From Acidobacteriota bacterium (GTDB lineage: Bacteria > Acidobacteriota > Blastocatellia > Pyrinomonadales > Pyrinomonadaceae): a DNA stretch of 64,000 nt. Under the pieces are notes generated by a model. The model was given only the letters and a program-made list of their open reading frames with translations. It searched no databases and was not told the origin of the DNA. Position numbers and translations under genes: made by a program. Below, in pieces: positions 17,085-26,019 of the stretch. Position 1 is the stretch's first letter, and each line of letters opens with the position of its first letter. Location: assembly GCA_025463135.1 (NCBI GenBank), contig JAOAPY010000022.1, forward strand, positions 1-64,000. Reading direction: 5' to 3'.

Positions 17085-18032
17085 ATGAGCACCACTGGCG
17101 GGATCAAAATCTTTTCCGGGAACGCAAACCCGAAGCTGGCGGAAGAGATTTGTCGCCAGTTGGGCTGTGACATGGGCCGGGCTTTCGCAGAGCGCTTCTC
17201 GGACGGAGAATTTAATTTCCAGATCGACGAGAACGTTCGCGGCGGCGATGTTTTTATTGTGCAGCCGACCTGTCCGCCGACGGATGCTCACGTGATGGAA
17301 TTGCTGGTGATGCTGGACGCGTTCCGGCGTTCATCGGCAGAACGCATCACCGCCGTAATTCCTTATTACGGTTACGGTCGGTCCGATAAGAAGGATCGTC
17401 CGCGCGTGCCTATTTCAGCGCGCCTGGTAGCGAATTTGATTACCGTGGCTGGCGCTGATCGTTTGCTGACGATGGATCTGCACGCGGCCCAGATTCAGGG
17501 ATTCTTTGATATTCCCGTCGACCATCTCTATTCAGCCCCGGTGATGATTGGCTATTACCAGGATAATCCGCTGGCGAATTTAACCGTGGTCGCTCCGGAC
17601 ACCGGCGGCGCAGAACGTGCGCGCGCTTATGCCAAGCGACTGAATGCCGAACTCGCGCTTTGCGACAAGCGACGCGAAAAGGCGAACGTTGCCGAAGTGA
17701 TGAACGTCGTTGGCGATGTGCGTGGGCGCAGTTGTTTGATTGTGGATGATATGTGCGACACGGGAGGCTCGCTGACAAAAGTCGCCCGGGCCCTCAGGGA
17801 AGCCGGCGCCGCCAGGATTGATGCCTGCTTCACGCATCCGGTGCTTTCAGGCGCCGCGGTTGAGCAGTTGGCAAATTCTGAGATTGAGCAGATAATCGTT
17901 ACGAATACTATTCCCTTGCACGATCATGCGTGCGAGTTGAATAAGATAAAAGTACTTAGTATCGCGCCACTTCTGGCGAAAGCGATCAAGTCGATCCACG
18001 AGGAGACCAGCGTTTCCTCGCTCTTCGTATGA
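17085..18032 (+). CDS. prs: Ribose-phosphate pyrophosphokinase
   Basis: Makes PRPP from ribose 5-phosphate and ATP for nucleotide, His and Trp synthesis. The 315 residues fit class I. Landmarks: IKIFSGNANPKLAEEI, RFSDGEFNFQIDENVRG (ATP), the flexible loop YYGYGRSDKKDRPRVPISA, MDLHAAQIQGFFDIPVDHLY (the metal-binding His), and the PRPP loop LIVDDMCDTGGS. The ATG at 17085 is preferred to a TTG one codon upstream. Upstream is a small inverted repeat (CAGACTGAAATCTG). It is the third gene of the ispE-to-dnaB run. Confidence 0.97.
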   Translation: MSTTGGIKIFSGNANPKLAEEICRQLGCDMGRAFAERFSDGEFNFQIDENVRGGDVFIVQPTCPPTDAHVMELLVMLDAFRRSSAERITAVIPYYGYGRSDKKDRPRVPISARLVANLITVAGADRLLTMDLHAAQIQGFFDIPVDHLYSAPVMIGYYQDNPLANLTVVAPDTGGAERARAYAKRLNAELALCDKRREKANVAEVMNVVGDVRGRSCLIVDDMCDTGGSLTKVARALREAGAARIDACFTHPVLSGAAVEQLANSEIEQIIVTNTIPLHDHACELNKIKVLSIAPLLAKAIKSIHEETSVSSLFV

Positions 18033-18065
18033 AGGGCAAACACTGATGGCTTGAAGAAGAGACCA

Positions 18066-18190
18066 TCAGCGATTAGTTCTGAGATTTCCGATCTCAGATC
18101 TTGATTGCATTTCGGACTGAAACGGGAAACTTCTCGTTAGGACCGATGCATCATTGATCTGAGTTCAGCCATCTCAAAACTAATCGCTGA
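18066..18190. repeat. Long-range inverted repeat upstream of rplY
   Basis: TCAGCGATTAGTTCTGAGAT (18066-18085) is the inverse of ATCTCAAAACTAATCGCTGA (18171-18190) at 19 of 20 positions. The 85 bases between hold further short inverted pairs (GAGATTTCCGATCTC). The right arm ends 21 bases before the rplY start, over its leader. It may be a structured mRNA leader or a small non-coding element with terminal inverted repeats. Confidence 0.82.
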
Positions 18191-18211
18191 GTGCTTGTAA
18201 AGGGAGCAATT

Positions 18212-18895
18212 ATGGCAGAAAAGAAAGACATTACCGTGCGCGCTACCAAGCGCGAAGGTCGCGGTAAAAATGATGCGCGGCGTGCACGTCGCGAAGGTTT
18301 GGTTCCGGTGACGATTTATGGTGGCGAGGGTGGTTCGGTATCCGCCCTGGCGCCGTTGCGCGATCTGGCGGCGATCCTGCGATCGGACACGGGACGCAAC
18401 ACCATCTTCAGCCTCGACATCGAGAACGTCGGCGCCAATGAAGTGATGTTCCATGACCGGCAAATCGATCCTATTCGCGGCCGCCTGATTCACGCTGATT
18501 TTCGGCGCCTGGTGGCCGGTGAGAAGATCGAAGTCACCGTCCCGCTGCACCTGATCGGGGAACCGGTGGGCGTGCGCGAGGAGCAGGGCTTTCTGGAGCA
18601 GATTGTTCGAGAGATCGATATTCGCTGCGATCCGCGTGACATTCCGGAAGCGATCAATGTCGATGTTTCCAACCTGGGCGTTCACGACGTCCTGCACGTT
18701 TCCGATATCGCTACCGATGAGCGCATTGAGATTCTGGCGTCAGCCGACACGGTGATTGCGACCGTGGGCATCGTCCAGGAAGAAGTGGCAGCGACGCCGG
18801 TGACTGAGGGTGAAACTCCTTCTGAGCCTGAAGTAATAGGCAAGGGCAAGAAGGATGACGAAGATGCTGAACCTGAGAAGGGCAAGAAGGAGTAA
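18212..18895 (+). CDS. rplY: 50S ribosomal protein L25, long (Ctc) form
   Basis: Binds 5S rRNA. In 227 residues the N-terminal L25 domain (about 1-95; REGRGKNDARRARREGLVPV) is followed by the TL5/Ctc C-terminal beta domain (about 96-185; VTVPLHLIGEPVGVREEQG, IDVRCDPRDIPEAINVDVS-like) and an acidic/Lys-rich tail (about 190-227) that looks disordered. The start at 18212 has AAAGGGAGCAATT upstream; a TTG seven codons earlier is rejected. A strong inverted repeat covers its leader, which could allow feedback control; this is inference. Confidence 0.95.
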   Translation: MAEKKDITVRATKREGRGKNDARRARREGLVPVTIYGGEGGSVSALAPLRDLAAILRSDTGRNTIFSLDIENVGANEVMFHDRQIDPIRGRLIHADFRRLVAGEKIEVTVPLHLIGEPVGVREEQGFLEQIVREIDIRCDPRDIPEAINVDVSNLGVHDVLHVSDIATDERIEILASADTVIATVGIVQEEVAATPVTEGETPSEPEVIGKGKKDDEDAEPEKGKKE

Positions 18896-18898
18896 GAA

Positions 18899-19018
18899 CA
18901 TTGTCGATTGCCAATTGCCAATTTCAGATTGGCGCTGTGGCTGAGTGTGATTGGCAACCGAAAGGCGGATCGCCAGTGTTCTAAATTGGCAATCGGCGAT
19001 CGGAAATTGGCAATGTTA
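18899..19018. repeat. Palindromic gap between rplY and pth
   Basis: GATTGCCAATTGCCAATTTC at the left is mirrored by AAATTGGCAATCGGCGATCGG and AAATTGGCAATG at the right. ATTGGCAAT is the repeated word. The right arm abuts the pth start codon and takes the place where its ribosome-binding site would be expected. Confidence 0.7.
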
Positions 19019-19570
19019 ATCGTCGGTCTCGGTAATCCTGGTCCGGAATATGAGTGGTCGCGCCACAATCTGGGCTTCATGTTGATTGACAAATTAGCCC
19101 CGGCGGCCGGCGCCGAAGTAAAGCGACGCGAATGCCTGTCGCTGGTGGGTCGTGCCGAGATTGAAGGATGTCGGGTTGAGCTAATCAAGCCCCAAACATT
19201 CATGAATCTCAGCGGCGACGCTGTCGCTTGCCTGGTTGCGAAACGCAGCCTGATCGCGCCTGAGAACTTGCTTGTGATTAGCGATGACCTGGCTTTGCCA
19301 TTTGGCGCCATCCGCATCCGAGCAAAAGGTTCGGCAGGTGGGCACAACGGGTTGAAATCAATAATTGGCGCCCTGGGAAGCAACGAATTCGCCAGGCTGC
19401 GTATTGGCATTCAACCCGATCATCCCGTGGCGGATGTGAAAAGATTTGTACTCGACCCTTTCCCGCGATCGGCTCGAGTTCAGGTGGAAGAAGTTTTAGA
19501 TCGCAGCGCCGAGGCGGTTCGGACAATTTTGCGTGACGGCGTTTTGAAAGCAATGGCGGAGTTTAACTGA
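19013..19570 (+). CDS. pth: Peptidyl-tRNA hydrolase
   Basis: Cleaves peptidyl-tRNAs released from stalled ribosomes. The 185 residues carry LIVGLGNPGPEYEWSRHNLG (with the catalytic His), KPQTFMNLSGDAV, the ISDDLALPFG site and GSAGGHNGLKSIIGALG. The start at 19013 gives the family N-terminus; the frame upstream belongs to a repeat of ATTGGCAAT words (18899-19015). It follows rplY, as in many bacteria. Confidence 0.96.
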   Translation: MLIVGLGNPGPEYEWSRHNLGFMLIDKLAPAAGAEVKRRECLSLVGRAEIEGCRVELIKPQTFMNLSGDAVACLVAKRSLIAPENLLVISDDLALPFGAIRIRAKGSAGGHNGLKSIIGALGSNEFARLRIGIQPDHPVADVKRFVLDPFPRSARVQVEEVLDRSAEAVRTILRDGVLKAMAEFN

Positions 19571-19664
19571 GAGCATTCTGCATTCAGCAAGCTGCAATCA
19601 GCATTCGAATAACCCTTCTTGCTTCACTGAGAGTGAGGCTGGACATCCATAAGGAGGATGAATT

Positions 19665-20096
19665 TTGGCAGGACTAAGACAATACGAAGTGCTCTTCATA
19701 GTCGATCCCGGCGCGGACGATGATGAAGTGGCAAAGATCACGGATACTTTCAAGCAGATCATTACCGACCAGGGCGGCACGATTACCAAGGCTGAGACTC
19801 TCGGTCGCCGGCAACTGGCCTACGAAATTTTGCGCAAGAAGGAAGGCACTTTCGTCGACATCGAACTCGAAGGCTCCGGAAAAGAAATAGCCGAGCTCGA
19901 ACGTCGCATGCGCGTAAACGATCGCATTCTGCGTTATCTCACCGTACGTATGGACGAGGAGCGTCAACGCGCCGAGAAATTCAAGGACAAGCGCGCTCGC
20001 AAAGCCGCCAAGAGGCCCTTTGGCGCCGGTCAGTCTGCTGCCCGCCGGGGAACATCCGACTTTGCACCAGCCGTTGATGACGCGAGCGAAGGCTAA
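19665..20096 (+). CDS. rpsF: 30S ribosomal protein S6
   Basis: A small-subunit protein that pairs with S18 on 16S rRNA. In 143 residues, the S6 fold runs from RQYEVLFIVDPGADDDEVAK to ILRYLTVRMDEE (about 1-100), and a basic C-terminal extension (KDKRARKAAKRPFG, then Ala/Ser/Asp) follows. The start is TTG at 19665, fixed by a perfect AAGGAGG seven bases upstream. It opens the rpsF-rpsR-rplI operon. No ssb gene lies between rpsF and rpsR, unlike in many genomes. Confidence 0.96.
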   Translation: MAGLRQYEVLFIVDPGADDDEVAKITDTFKQIITDQGGTITKAETLGRRQLAYEILRKKEGTFVDIELEGSGKEIAELERRMRVNDRILRYLTVRMDEERQRAEKFKDKRARKAAKRPFGAGQSAARRGTSDFAPAVDDASEG

Positions 20097-20181
20097 AAGG
20101 AAAGATGGATGGTGAGTTTCGCGAGGCCGATTGAGCTTCCGCCTTTGTCCATTCACCCCTAGAAAGACTTACGAGGAAACC

Positions 20182-20499
20182 ATGTCAGCTAATTACGAAG
20201 ATCGCAACCGCAATTACGAAGATCGCCAGCGCAATTATGAGAACGACGATGATGGCGACCGAGGGCGTGGAGGCCGCGGCGGACGGCGCATGCACCGCCG
20301 CCGCATTTGTCGCTTCTGCATCGAGAAGGTCGATATTATCGACTTCAAAGATCTCAGGCTCTTATCGAATTATGTTCCTGAGCGCGGCAAGATTCTGCCA
20401 CGGCGCATCTCGGGCAATTGTGCCATCCACCAGCGCATGCTGGCCGAGGCCATCAAGCGAGCGCGCAATATCGCGCTGCTGCCCTACACAACTGATTAA
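20182..20499 (+). CDS. rpsR: 30S ribosomal protein S18 with Asn/Tyr/Asp/Arg-rich N-terminal extension
   Basis: Binds S6 in the 30S platform. The S18 core (about 40-105) shows [37 protein letters not shown] and [20 protein letters not shown]. The first 38 residues are unusual: two NYEDR repeats and then a Gly/Arg run before the zinc-like CRFC pair. The start at 20182 has ACGAGGAAACC before it. The extension is low in complexity and probably disordered. Confidence 0.95.
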   Translation: MSANYEDRNRNYEDRQRNYENDDDGDRGRGGRGGRRMHRRRICRFCIEKVDIIDFKDLRLLSNYVPERGKILPRRISGNCAIHQRMLAEAIKRARNIALLPYTTD

Positions 20500-20516
20500 G
20501 GGAAGGAACCAAGGCT

Positions 20517-21071
20517 ATGGCACACACAAAAATTCTCTTACGTGAAGATATTGATGACCTGGGCGCGCGGGGCGAGATCGTCCGCGTGCGTGCGGGTTAT
20601 GCACGCAACTACCTGCTGCCGCGCAAATTGGCCGTCGAAGCGACCACCAGCAACGTCAAGGCAATTGAGCAGGAGCGGTCCGCCCTGCTAAAACGCGAAG
20701 CAAAGGAACGCTCGAGCGCCGAAGGGCAGGCAGAGCAGTTGGGCAAACTGGTCCTGACCTTCAAACGCAAAGCCGGCGAGCAGGGAGCTCTTTACGGATC
20801 CGTGACTTCGATGGATGTTACTGAAGCGTTACAGGAAAAAGGCTATGAGATTGATCGCCATCGGCTTCACCTGCGCGAACCGATTAAGCGCCTCGGCGAC
20901 TATCAGGTGCCGCTGCGCCTGCATCGCTCAGTGTCGATCGACCTGCAGGTCAAGGTGGTTCCGGAAGGCGAAGTGATCGTCGGCCACATGACTCCCGAGC
21001 AGGAAGCCGAAGTCGCGGCACAGACCGAAGGCGATACGGACGAGGACGAGTCTACCGCGTCCACAGAGTAG
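20517..21071 (+). CDS. rplI: 50S ribosomal protein L9
   Basis: Binds 23S rRNA and reaches out from the L1 stalk base. In 184 residues the N-terminal domain (TKILLREDIDDLGARGEIVRV, then GYARNYLLPRKLA), a long central helix (about 45-80) and the C-terminal domain (SVTSMDVTEAL; LGDYQVPLRLHRSV) are all present. An acidic tail of about 30 residues (EGDTDEDESTAST) is longer than usual. The start follows GGGAAGGAACC. It is the last gene of the ribosomal trio. Confidence 0.96.
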   Translation: MAHTKILLREDIDDLGARGEIVRVRAGYARNYLLPRKLAVEATTSNVKAIEQERSALLKREAKERSSAEGQAEQLGKLVLTFKRKAGEQGALYGSVTSMDVTEALQEKGYEIDRHRLHLREPIKRLGDYQVPLRLHRSVSIDLQVKVVPEGEVIVGHMTPEQEAEVAAQTEGDTDEDESTASTE

Positions 21072-21094
21072 CTGCTTATCGAGTTGTACATCTT

Positions 21095-21131
21095 ACAACC
21101 CCACGTTGCCGCAATGGTTTCGTGGGGTTGT
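21095..21131. terminator. Possible terminator after rplI
   Basis: ACAACCCCACG, a 15-base loop, then CGTGGGGTTGT: an 11-bp perfect stem 24 bases after the rplI stop. No long T-run follows, so it may act as a Rho-linked or mRNA-stabilising hairpin rather than an intrinsic terminator. The rest of the 21072-21377 gap shows no gene. Confidence 0.6.
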
Positions 21132-21377
21132 TAGCAAGAGGAGCATGACTGGAGCGAAATGTAGCGATCTTCTCGGCGTAAAGACAGATTGAGTAATGGC
21201 GAGCTTCACATGTCTCTTTCCTCTCTCTTCATGAACGGCTCGCGAGATAATACACACGAACTTTTGGGTCGTCGCCGGGGCCGTAGTATATTCCGAGGTG
21301 TGTGCGATTAAGCGTTCAAATAGTTTCCGCTCGCAAGTTCTCTAAGCTAATATCCTACTAATTGTCCTGAGATTTTC

Positions 21378-22757
21378 ATGGCTGCTCCTGATCCCATCCG
21401 CGAACACTCTTTTGAACGTTCACTGCCCAACAGCTCCGAAGCTGAGCGCGCCATACTGGGCGCAATTATTCTGGACAATGGCCTCATAAGTCAGGCGATC
21501 GAGCTCTTAAAGCCCGACGACTTTTATGTTCCGTCGCACCGCCGCATCTTTGTAGGGATGATTGGTTTATTCGAGCGCGGCGGCGAAATCAATCCCATTC
21601 TCATCGGTGAAGAGCTCAAAAAAGAGAACGCGCTCGAAACAGTTGGCGGCATCAGCTTCATAACCAATCTCACCTACGGTCTGCCGCATTCGACCAACAT
21701 TATCCACTATGCCAAAGTCGTGCGTGGTAAATCACTGCTGCGTCGACTGATCAAAACGGCGAGCAAGATCACGAATGAAGCGCTGGAAGAAGAGGACGAG
21801 GCGGAGATCATTCTGGATCATGCCGAGCACGCCATCTTCGAACTCGCCGACGAGCGAATTCGCCAGGGCTTTACGCACGTTGAACCCGTAGCGCGTGCCC
21901 TGCTGGACAAGATTCAGGAAATGGAAGGTCGGCAGGTAGTGCTGACCGGATTGACGACCGGTTTTGTGGAGCTTGATGAAAAGACATCCGGGTTGCAGCG
22001 GCAGGATCTGATTATTGTGGCGGCGCGCCCTTCGATGGGCAAGACCAGTTTTGCGCTGATGCTCGCGGAAAACGCGGCCATCGAGACGGGTGCGGTCGTC
22101 GGTATTTTTTCCCTCGAAATGTCCAAAGAATCGCTGGTCATGCGCATGCTCTGCTCTCAGGGCAACATCGATGCGCAGCGTTTTCGCAACGGCTTTCTGT
22201 CTCGGGCAGAGTGGGCGCAAATCGCGAAGTCTTTGGGGACGCTCGCGGACACAAAGATATTTCTGGACGACACACCCGGTATCACTGTTCTCGAAATGCG
22301 AGCGAAGTGCCGGCGGCTGGCGGCTGAACAAAAGCGACTCGATTTGATCATCGTCGACTATTTGCAACTGATGTCCGGGTCGAACAAGCGGACCGAATCG
22401 CGGCAGCAGGAAGTTTCGCAGATCTCGCGAGAGTTGAAGGCGCTGGCCAAGGAAATGAACGTGCCGCTGGTAGCTCTATCGCAGTTATCACGAGCACCCG
22501 AGGCGCGCGCCGATCATCGTCCGCAGCTGTCGGACTTGCGCGAGTCCGGAGCGCTGGAGCAAGACGCTGATCTCGTCGCTTTCCTTTATCGCGAGGAAGC
22601 CTACAAGACTCCCGATGAGCGACAGGCGATGCCGGAAGACAGAAAGAACATCGCGGAACTAATTCTCGCCAAACAGCGCAATGGACCAACCGGCACTGTC
22701 GAACTTCGCTTCGTCCCCTCGAGCATGCGCTTCGACAACCTCTATCGCGGCGAGTGA
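21378..22757 (+). CDS. dnaB: Replicative DNA helicase DnaB
   Basis: The hexameric helicase that unwinds DNA at the fork. In 459 residues the N-terminal DnaB domain (about 12-115; LPNSSEAERAILGAIILD) is followed by the RecA-type domain. Walker A is RPSMGKTSFA near residue 216-226; others are FSLEMSKESLVMRML, the Walker B region LIIVDYLQLM, VPLVALSQLSR and the arginine-finger region SDLRESGALEQDADLVAFLYR. No intein is present. It ends the ispE-to-dnaB housekeeping run. Confidence 0.97.
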   Translation: MAAPDPIREHSFERSLPNSSEAERAILGAIILDNGLISQAIELLKPDDFYVPSHRRIFVGMIGLFERGGEINPILIGEELKKENALETVGGISFITNLTYGLPHSTNIIHYAKVVRGKSLLRRLIKTASKITNEALEEEDEAEIILDHAEHAIFELADERIRQGFTHVEPVARALLDKIQEMEGRQVVLTGLTTGFVELDEKTSGLQRQDLIIVAARPSMGKTSFALMLAENAAIETGAVVGIFSLEMSKESLVMRMLCSQGNIDAQRFRNGFLSRAEWAQIAKSLGTLADTKIFLDDTPGITVLEMRAKCRRLAAEQKRLDLIIVDYLQLMSGSNKRTESRQQEVSQISRELKALAKEMNVPLVALSQLSRAPEARADHRPQLSDLRESGALEQDADLVAFLYREEAYKTPDERQAMPEDRKNIAELILAKQRNGPTGTVELRFVPSSMRFDNLYRGE

Positions 22758-22797
22758 TGCAATTCGTTTCCCCTCGCGCCTTCAGCCTCGGACCTTC

Positions 22798-24324
22798 TTA
22801 CTTTTCGTCGCCGGTTTTCCTCCGGAGATAAACCAGCGGCTCCGCGGATGGACTGTAATTGGCTTTCAGGAATGATTGCGTTGCGGCGGGCAGCAACGAC
22901 ACCCGTTCGTCGTATATGATGACCGAGCAATGTGTGCTAATCAGACTTTGAGGTATCGATTCTTGAATCTTGCCGTTCTCAATACGCCATAGGACAGCGT
23001 GGTAAAACGGACTGTAAAAATAAGCTTGCGGTCTGAAGATATAAGCGCTCTTACCGTCAAAAACCACGTCACTTGATCTCGTCAGCTTCAGAACATACTC
23101 CATCCTTTCAAATTGTTCGGCATTAGTGCGGCGGAAGGGGTGCGCCTTAAGCAAAAGCATCGAGCCGGGAATCACAAGTGCCGTCGCCATCGTAAAGCCA
23201 AAGAAAAGTAACTGAGGCCATCGCGCGCGCGCCCGTCCGCCTGTCGGCTTTGACGATCGTTGGCGGATGCGAACGATCTTGTCGAGGGATGATTTGAAAG
23301 CTTCAGCGCCATAGATTGCCAGCAGTGGAGCGCATAACAGGACGCTCTGCGGGTAGGGTGCCGCTTCGAAGAACACAAAGAGCACCAAAAGCAATAGACT
23401 TGAAATTAATATGAGCAGACGGCTTTCGCTAAGACGAATCCGTCCTCTCCGCAGGTTATACAGGTGCATGAATAAACCCGCGCCGGCCAAAGTGAAGAAA
23501 CAGATATTTCGCAGGTAGAGCAAGTATGTTGGTCGGAAAGGATCCGGGTACGTCAGGTTCTGGAGCACCGTAAAGGTCAGCATCGCTTTCAACGTGCCGG
23601 CGTGATAATAGAATGCGAAGCAGACAGCGATTGGCACTATGAATCCCAGGGAATAGACGGCCAGCAACTTCGCGAAGCCGGTAAAGCCAAAGCGAGCTCT
23701 CTCCCGGAAGCTGAAGATTGTGAGAGTTATGATCATCACTGTGAAGGGGAGCAGCGCCTTTGGAGAAAAAAGAAAAGCGATGCCCAGGAGAAAACCGGCT
23801 GCACACAGGGCAGGCGTCTTACCTTTGGCAAGCGAGCGAATCGCCAGCCAGAGACTCGTCAACCAAAGAGAAATCAGGATTTGATCCGGACGCACTTCTA
23901 TGCTCTTCTGCAAAAAAATAACCATGTAGCTGAGTACCAGCACCGCAAGAAATGAAGTTTTGCGGTCATGGTCGATGCGGGCAAGAAGGTAGACCAGGAC
24001 CAGGATCACGAAGGCCGTGCCGGACATAATTATTCGCGCCGCGATTACAAGCGTCGATCCCTCTCGCACGAAATGAAAGAGTGGCATCAGCAGGTAGTAA
24101 AATAGCGGCGAGTGGTTCTCCCAAAAATCCCTGTAAAGCACGTAGTGCTGACTCACCATCCATGCTGCATGTAGATGTTGGAACTCATCGATATCAATTT
24201 CGCGATTCAGCGTGAGAGCCAAACGAATGATTACGGAGATTAGGAAAAGGCAGAACAGACCAAAATAAACAAAGCGCTCAAGCGAGCCACTTGCCGGACT
24301 GGTGTTTAGCTGCGTTGAAGACAT
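22798..24324 (-). CDS. Membrane glycosyltransferase, GT39/ArnT-like
   Basis: A 508-residue protein with about ten or eleven membrane helices. Just after the first helix, the loop has IDIDEFQHLHAAW; the Asp-Glu pair is where GT-C enzymes (PMT, ArnT) hold their catalytic acid. The next loop, YRDFWENHSPLFYYLL, is also typical. The enzymes use polyprenyl-phosphate sugars and add them to lipids or proteins on the outer face. Acceptor and sugar cannot be read from the sequence. It is convergent with dnaB and divergent from alr. Confidence 0.8.
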   Translation of the reverse strand: MSSTQLNTSPASGSLERFVYFGLFCLFLISVIIRLALTLNREIDIDEFQHLHAAWMVSQHYVLYRDFWENHSPLFYYLLMPLFHFVREGSTLVIAARIIMSGTAFVILVLVYLLARIDHDRKTSFLAVLVLSYMVIFLQKSIEVRPDQILISLWLTSLWLAIRSLAKGKTPALCAAGFLLGIAFLFSPKALLPFTVMIITLTIFSFRERARFGFTGFAKLLAVYSLGFIVPIAVCFAFYYHAGTLKAMLTFTVLQNLTYPDPFRPTYLLYLRNICFFTLAGAGLFMHLYNLRRGRIRLSESRLLILISSLLLLVLFVFFEAAPYPQSVLLCAPLLAIYGAEAFKSSLDKIVRIRQRSSKPTGGRARARWPQLLFFGFTMATALVIPGSMLLLKAHPFRRTNAEQFERMEYVLKLTRSSDVVFDGKSAYIFRPQAYFYSPFYHAVLWRIENGKIQESIPQSLISTHCSVIIYDERVSLLPAATQSFLKANYSPSAEPLVYLRRKTGDEK

Positions 24325-24715
24325 ATCACCTGGCTGAAGCTTAAACTAAGCGATGCGGAGCCGACCGTTATGGTCACGAATTGCTGGGCATTGGTTTTAT
24401 GATGGGTTAGACGCTCGTCTCTCGCGATTAGATGGACAATTCCAAAATAAAATCGCGAGGGGGCGGCGTGAAACTATAGGAGAATAGTTCTGCCAGATCG
24501 TTTAAAGGCGTGGTTCGGGTGTCCCGCTCCGTGATGTCTGCGGGAAATTCAAGTCCAGGGAAGGATGAGTGTTGCGCCAGGACATGGGCAGGATGCCCAT
24601 GCCACGTTCGCATTTCCGCCCCGTCCGTGCGGAATTCACTTAAGCTGTTGCCTTTTTGACTGATTTCATTTCATATGTGGATGTGACCATTCGTTCCTTT
24701 GAATCTTTTATCCAA
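24325..24715. other. Intergenic region between the glycosyltransferase and alr
   Basis: About 390 bases between divergent genes. It holds a hairpin-like word pair (CATGGGCAGGATGCCCATG, about 24583-24601). No gene is supported. Promoters for both flanks should lie here, but no clear boxes are called. Confidence 0.4.
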
Positions 24716-25897
24716 ATGCATCCTGTTCTAGATAACAAGGCAGCCGGTGTAAGCGCGAATCAGCGTCCGACGTGGGCCGAAATCGATCTCGATGCGCTCG
24801 CCGCTAACTTTCATGTCGTGCGCGAGCGTGTTGGCCTGGCAGTTAAGGTCATGGCCGTGGTCAAGGCGAATGCTTACGGGCATGGCGCGGTTGAGTGTGC
24901 GCGGCGACTGGCCGCTGAAGGTGCGGATTGGTTCGGGGTGGCAACGCCGGAGGAGGGAATTGAGTTACGTCTTGCTGGTATCACAAAGCCGATCTTGTGT
25001 CTCGGTGGATTTTGGGAAGGACAAGCCGATGCCTGCATCAAGCATCGATTGGTGCCGGTGGTATATCGCCTCGATATGCTGGCGGCAATGGACCAGGCAG
25101 CCGCGTCCGCGGGAGTAACGGCCGACGTGCACGTAAAGGTCGATACCGGCATGGGACGTCTGGGTGTGCGCTTTGATGAGGTTGATAGCTTCGCGACGGC
25201 GCTAAAGAGTTTCAAGAACATTCGGGTCGATGGTTTGATGACTCATCTCGCGGCGGCTGACGATCACGCTTGCGAGCCGCTAACGCACAGGCAGATACAG
25301 CGATTTGAAACCGCTGCCGGCATCTTTCGAGCAAACGGTTTCGCACCCGAACATCAACATCTGGCGAACTCTGCGGGTATTTTTGATCAGCCGGCTGCCA
25401 GGGGAAACATGGTGCGGCCGGGTGGCGTACTGTACGGCCTGTGGCGTGATGTTTTGGATCCTGCGCATAAACACGAGCCTGGTTTCCAGTCGGTCATGTC
25501 ATTGCGTTCGCGGATCAGTTTGTTGAAATGGGTGCCGCCGGGCGAGACCATCGGCTATGGCTGCACCTTCGAAGCGTCTCGGCGAACGCGGGTGGCAACG
25601 CTGCCCATCGGCTATCACGATGGCTACCTGCGCGGCCTCTCGAACCGCGGTCGTGTGATCGTGCGCGGCGCCTACGCATCCGTCATTGGCAGAATCTCGA
25701 TGGATTTGACGCTGGTTGATGTCACCAACGTGGAGGATGCAGCAGTGGGCGATGTTGTGACCCTCCTCGGTCCCGGTGCCGGCACAACGAAATTGTCACT
25801 GTCGGCTGAAGCCATCGCGAAGGTTGCGGGCACTATTTCATACGAACTCACCTGCGGCATCAGCGATCGCGTGCCGCGCGTTTACCTGCCGCAATAG
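24716..25897 (+). CDS. alr: Alanine racemase
   Basis: A PLP enzyme converting L-Ala to D-Ala for peptidoglycan. In 393 residues the N-terminal barrel opens with RPTWAEIDLDALAANFHVVR and binds PLP through Lys in VVKANAYGHGA. DTGMGRLGVRFDE, the NSAGIF region, LLKWVPPGETIGYG (catalytic Tyr region), TLPIGYHDGYLRGL and GRISMDLTLVDVT follow. The ATG at 24716 leaves a 16-residue lead before the family start. TTG at 24656 or GTG at 24677 are alternatives with no better ribosome-binding site. Confidence 0.95.
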   Translation: MHPVLDNKAAGVSANQRPTWAEIDLDALAANFHVVRERVGLAVKVMAVVKANAYGHGAVECARRLAAEGADWFGVATPEEGIELRLAGITKPILCLGGFWEGQADACIKHRLVPVVYRLDMLAAMDQAAASAGVTADVHVKVDTGMGRLGVRFDEVDSFATALKSFKNIRVDGLMTHLAAADDHACEPLTHRQIQRFETAAGIFRANGFAPEHQHLANSAGIFDQPAARGNMVRPGGVLYGLWRDVLDPAHKHEPGFQSVMSLRSRISLLKWVPPGETIGYGCTFEASRRTRVATLPIGYHDGYLRGLSNRGRVIVRGAYASVIGRISMDLTLVDVTNVEDAAVGDVVTLLGPGAGTTKLSLSAEAIAKVAGTISYELTCGISDRVPRVYLPQ

Positions 25898-26019
25898 AGG
25901 GACTGGTTTAATTTGCAATTCGTCCGAACTTCGAGTGCCCTTTAGCTGTAAGTGCGGTGCAGCGTATTGGCATTTGGGTTCTTATTGCGTTGGTTGAGAT
26001 AGAGGGAAGTCTCAGGAAC

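Noticed and set aside
24428..24613. 61-codon minus-strand frame before alr
   Set aside because: Starts in a repeat-like word and has no ribosome-binding site.
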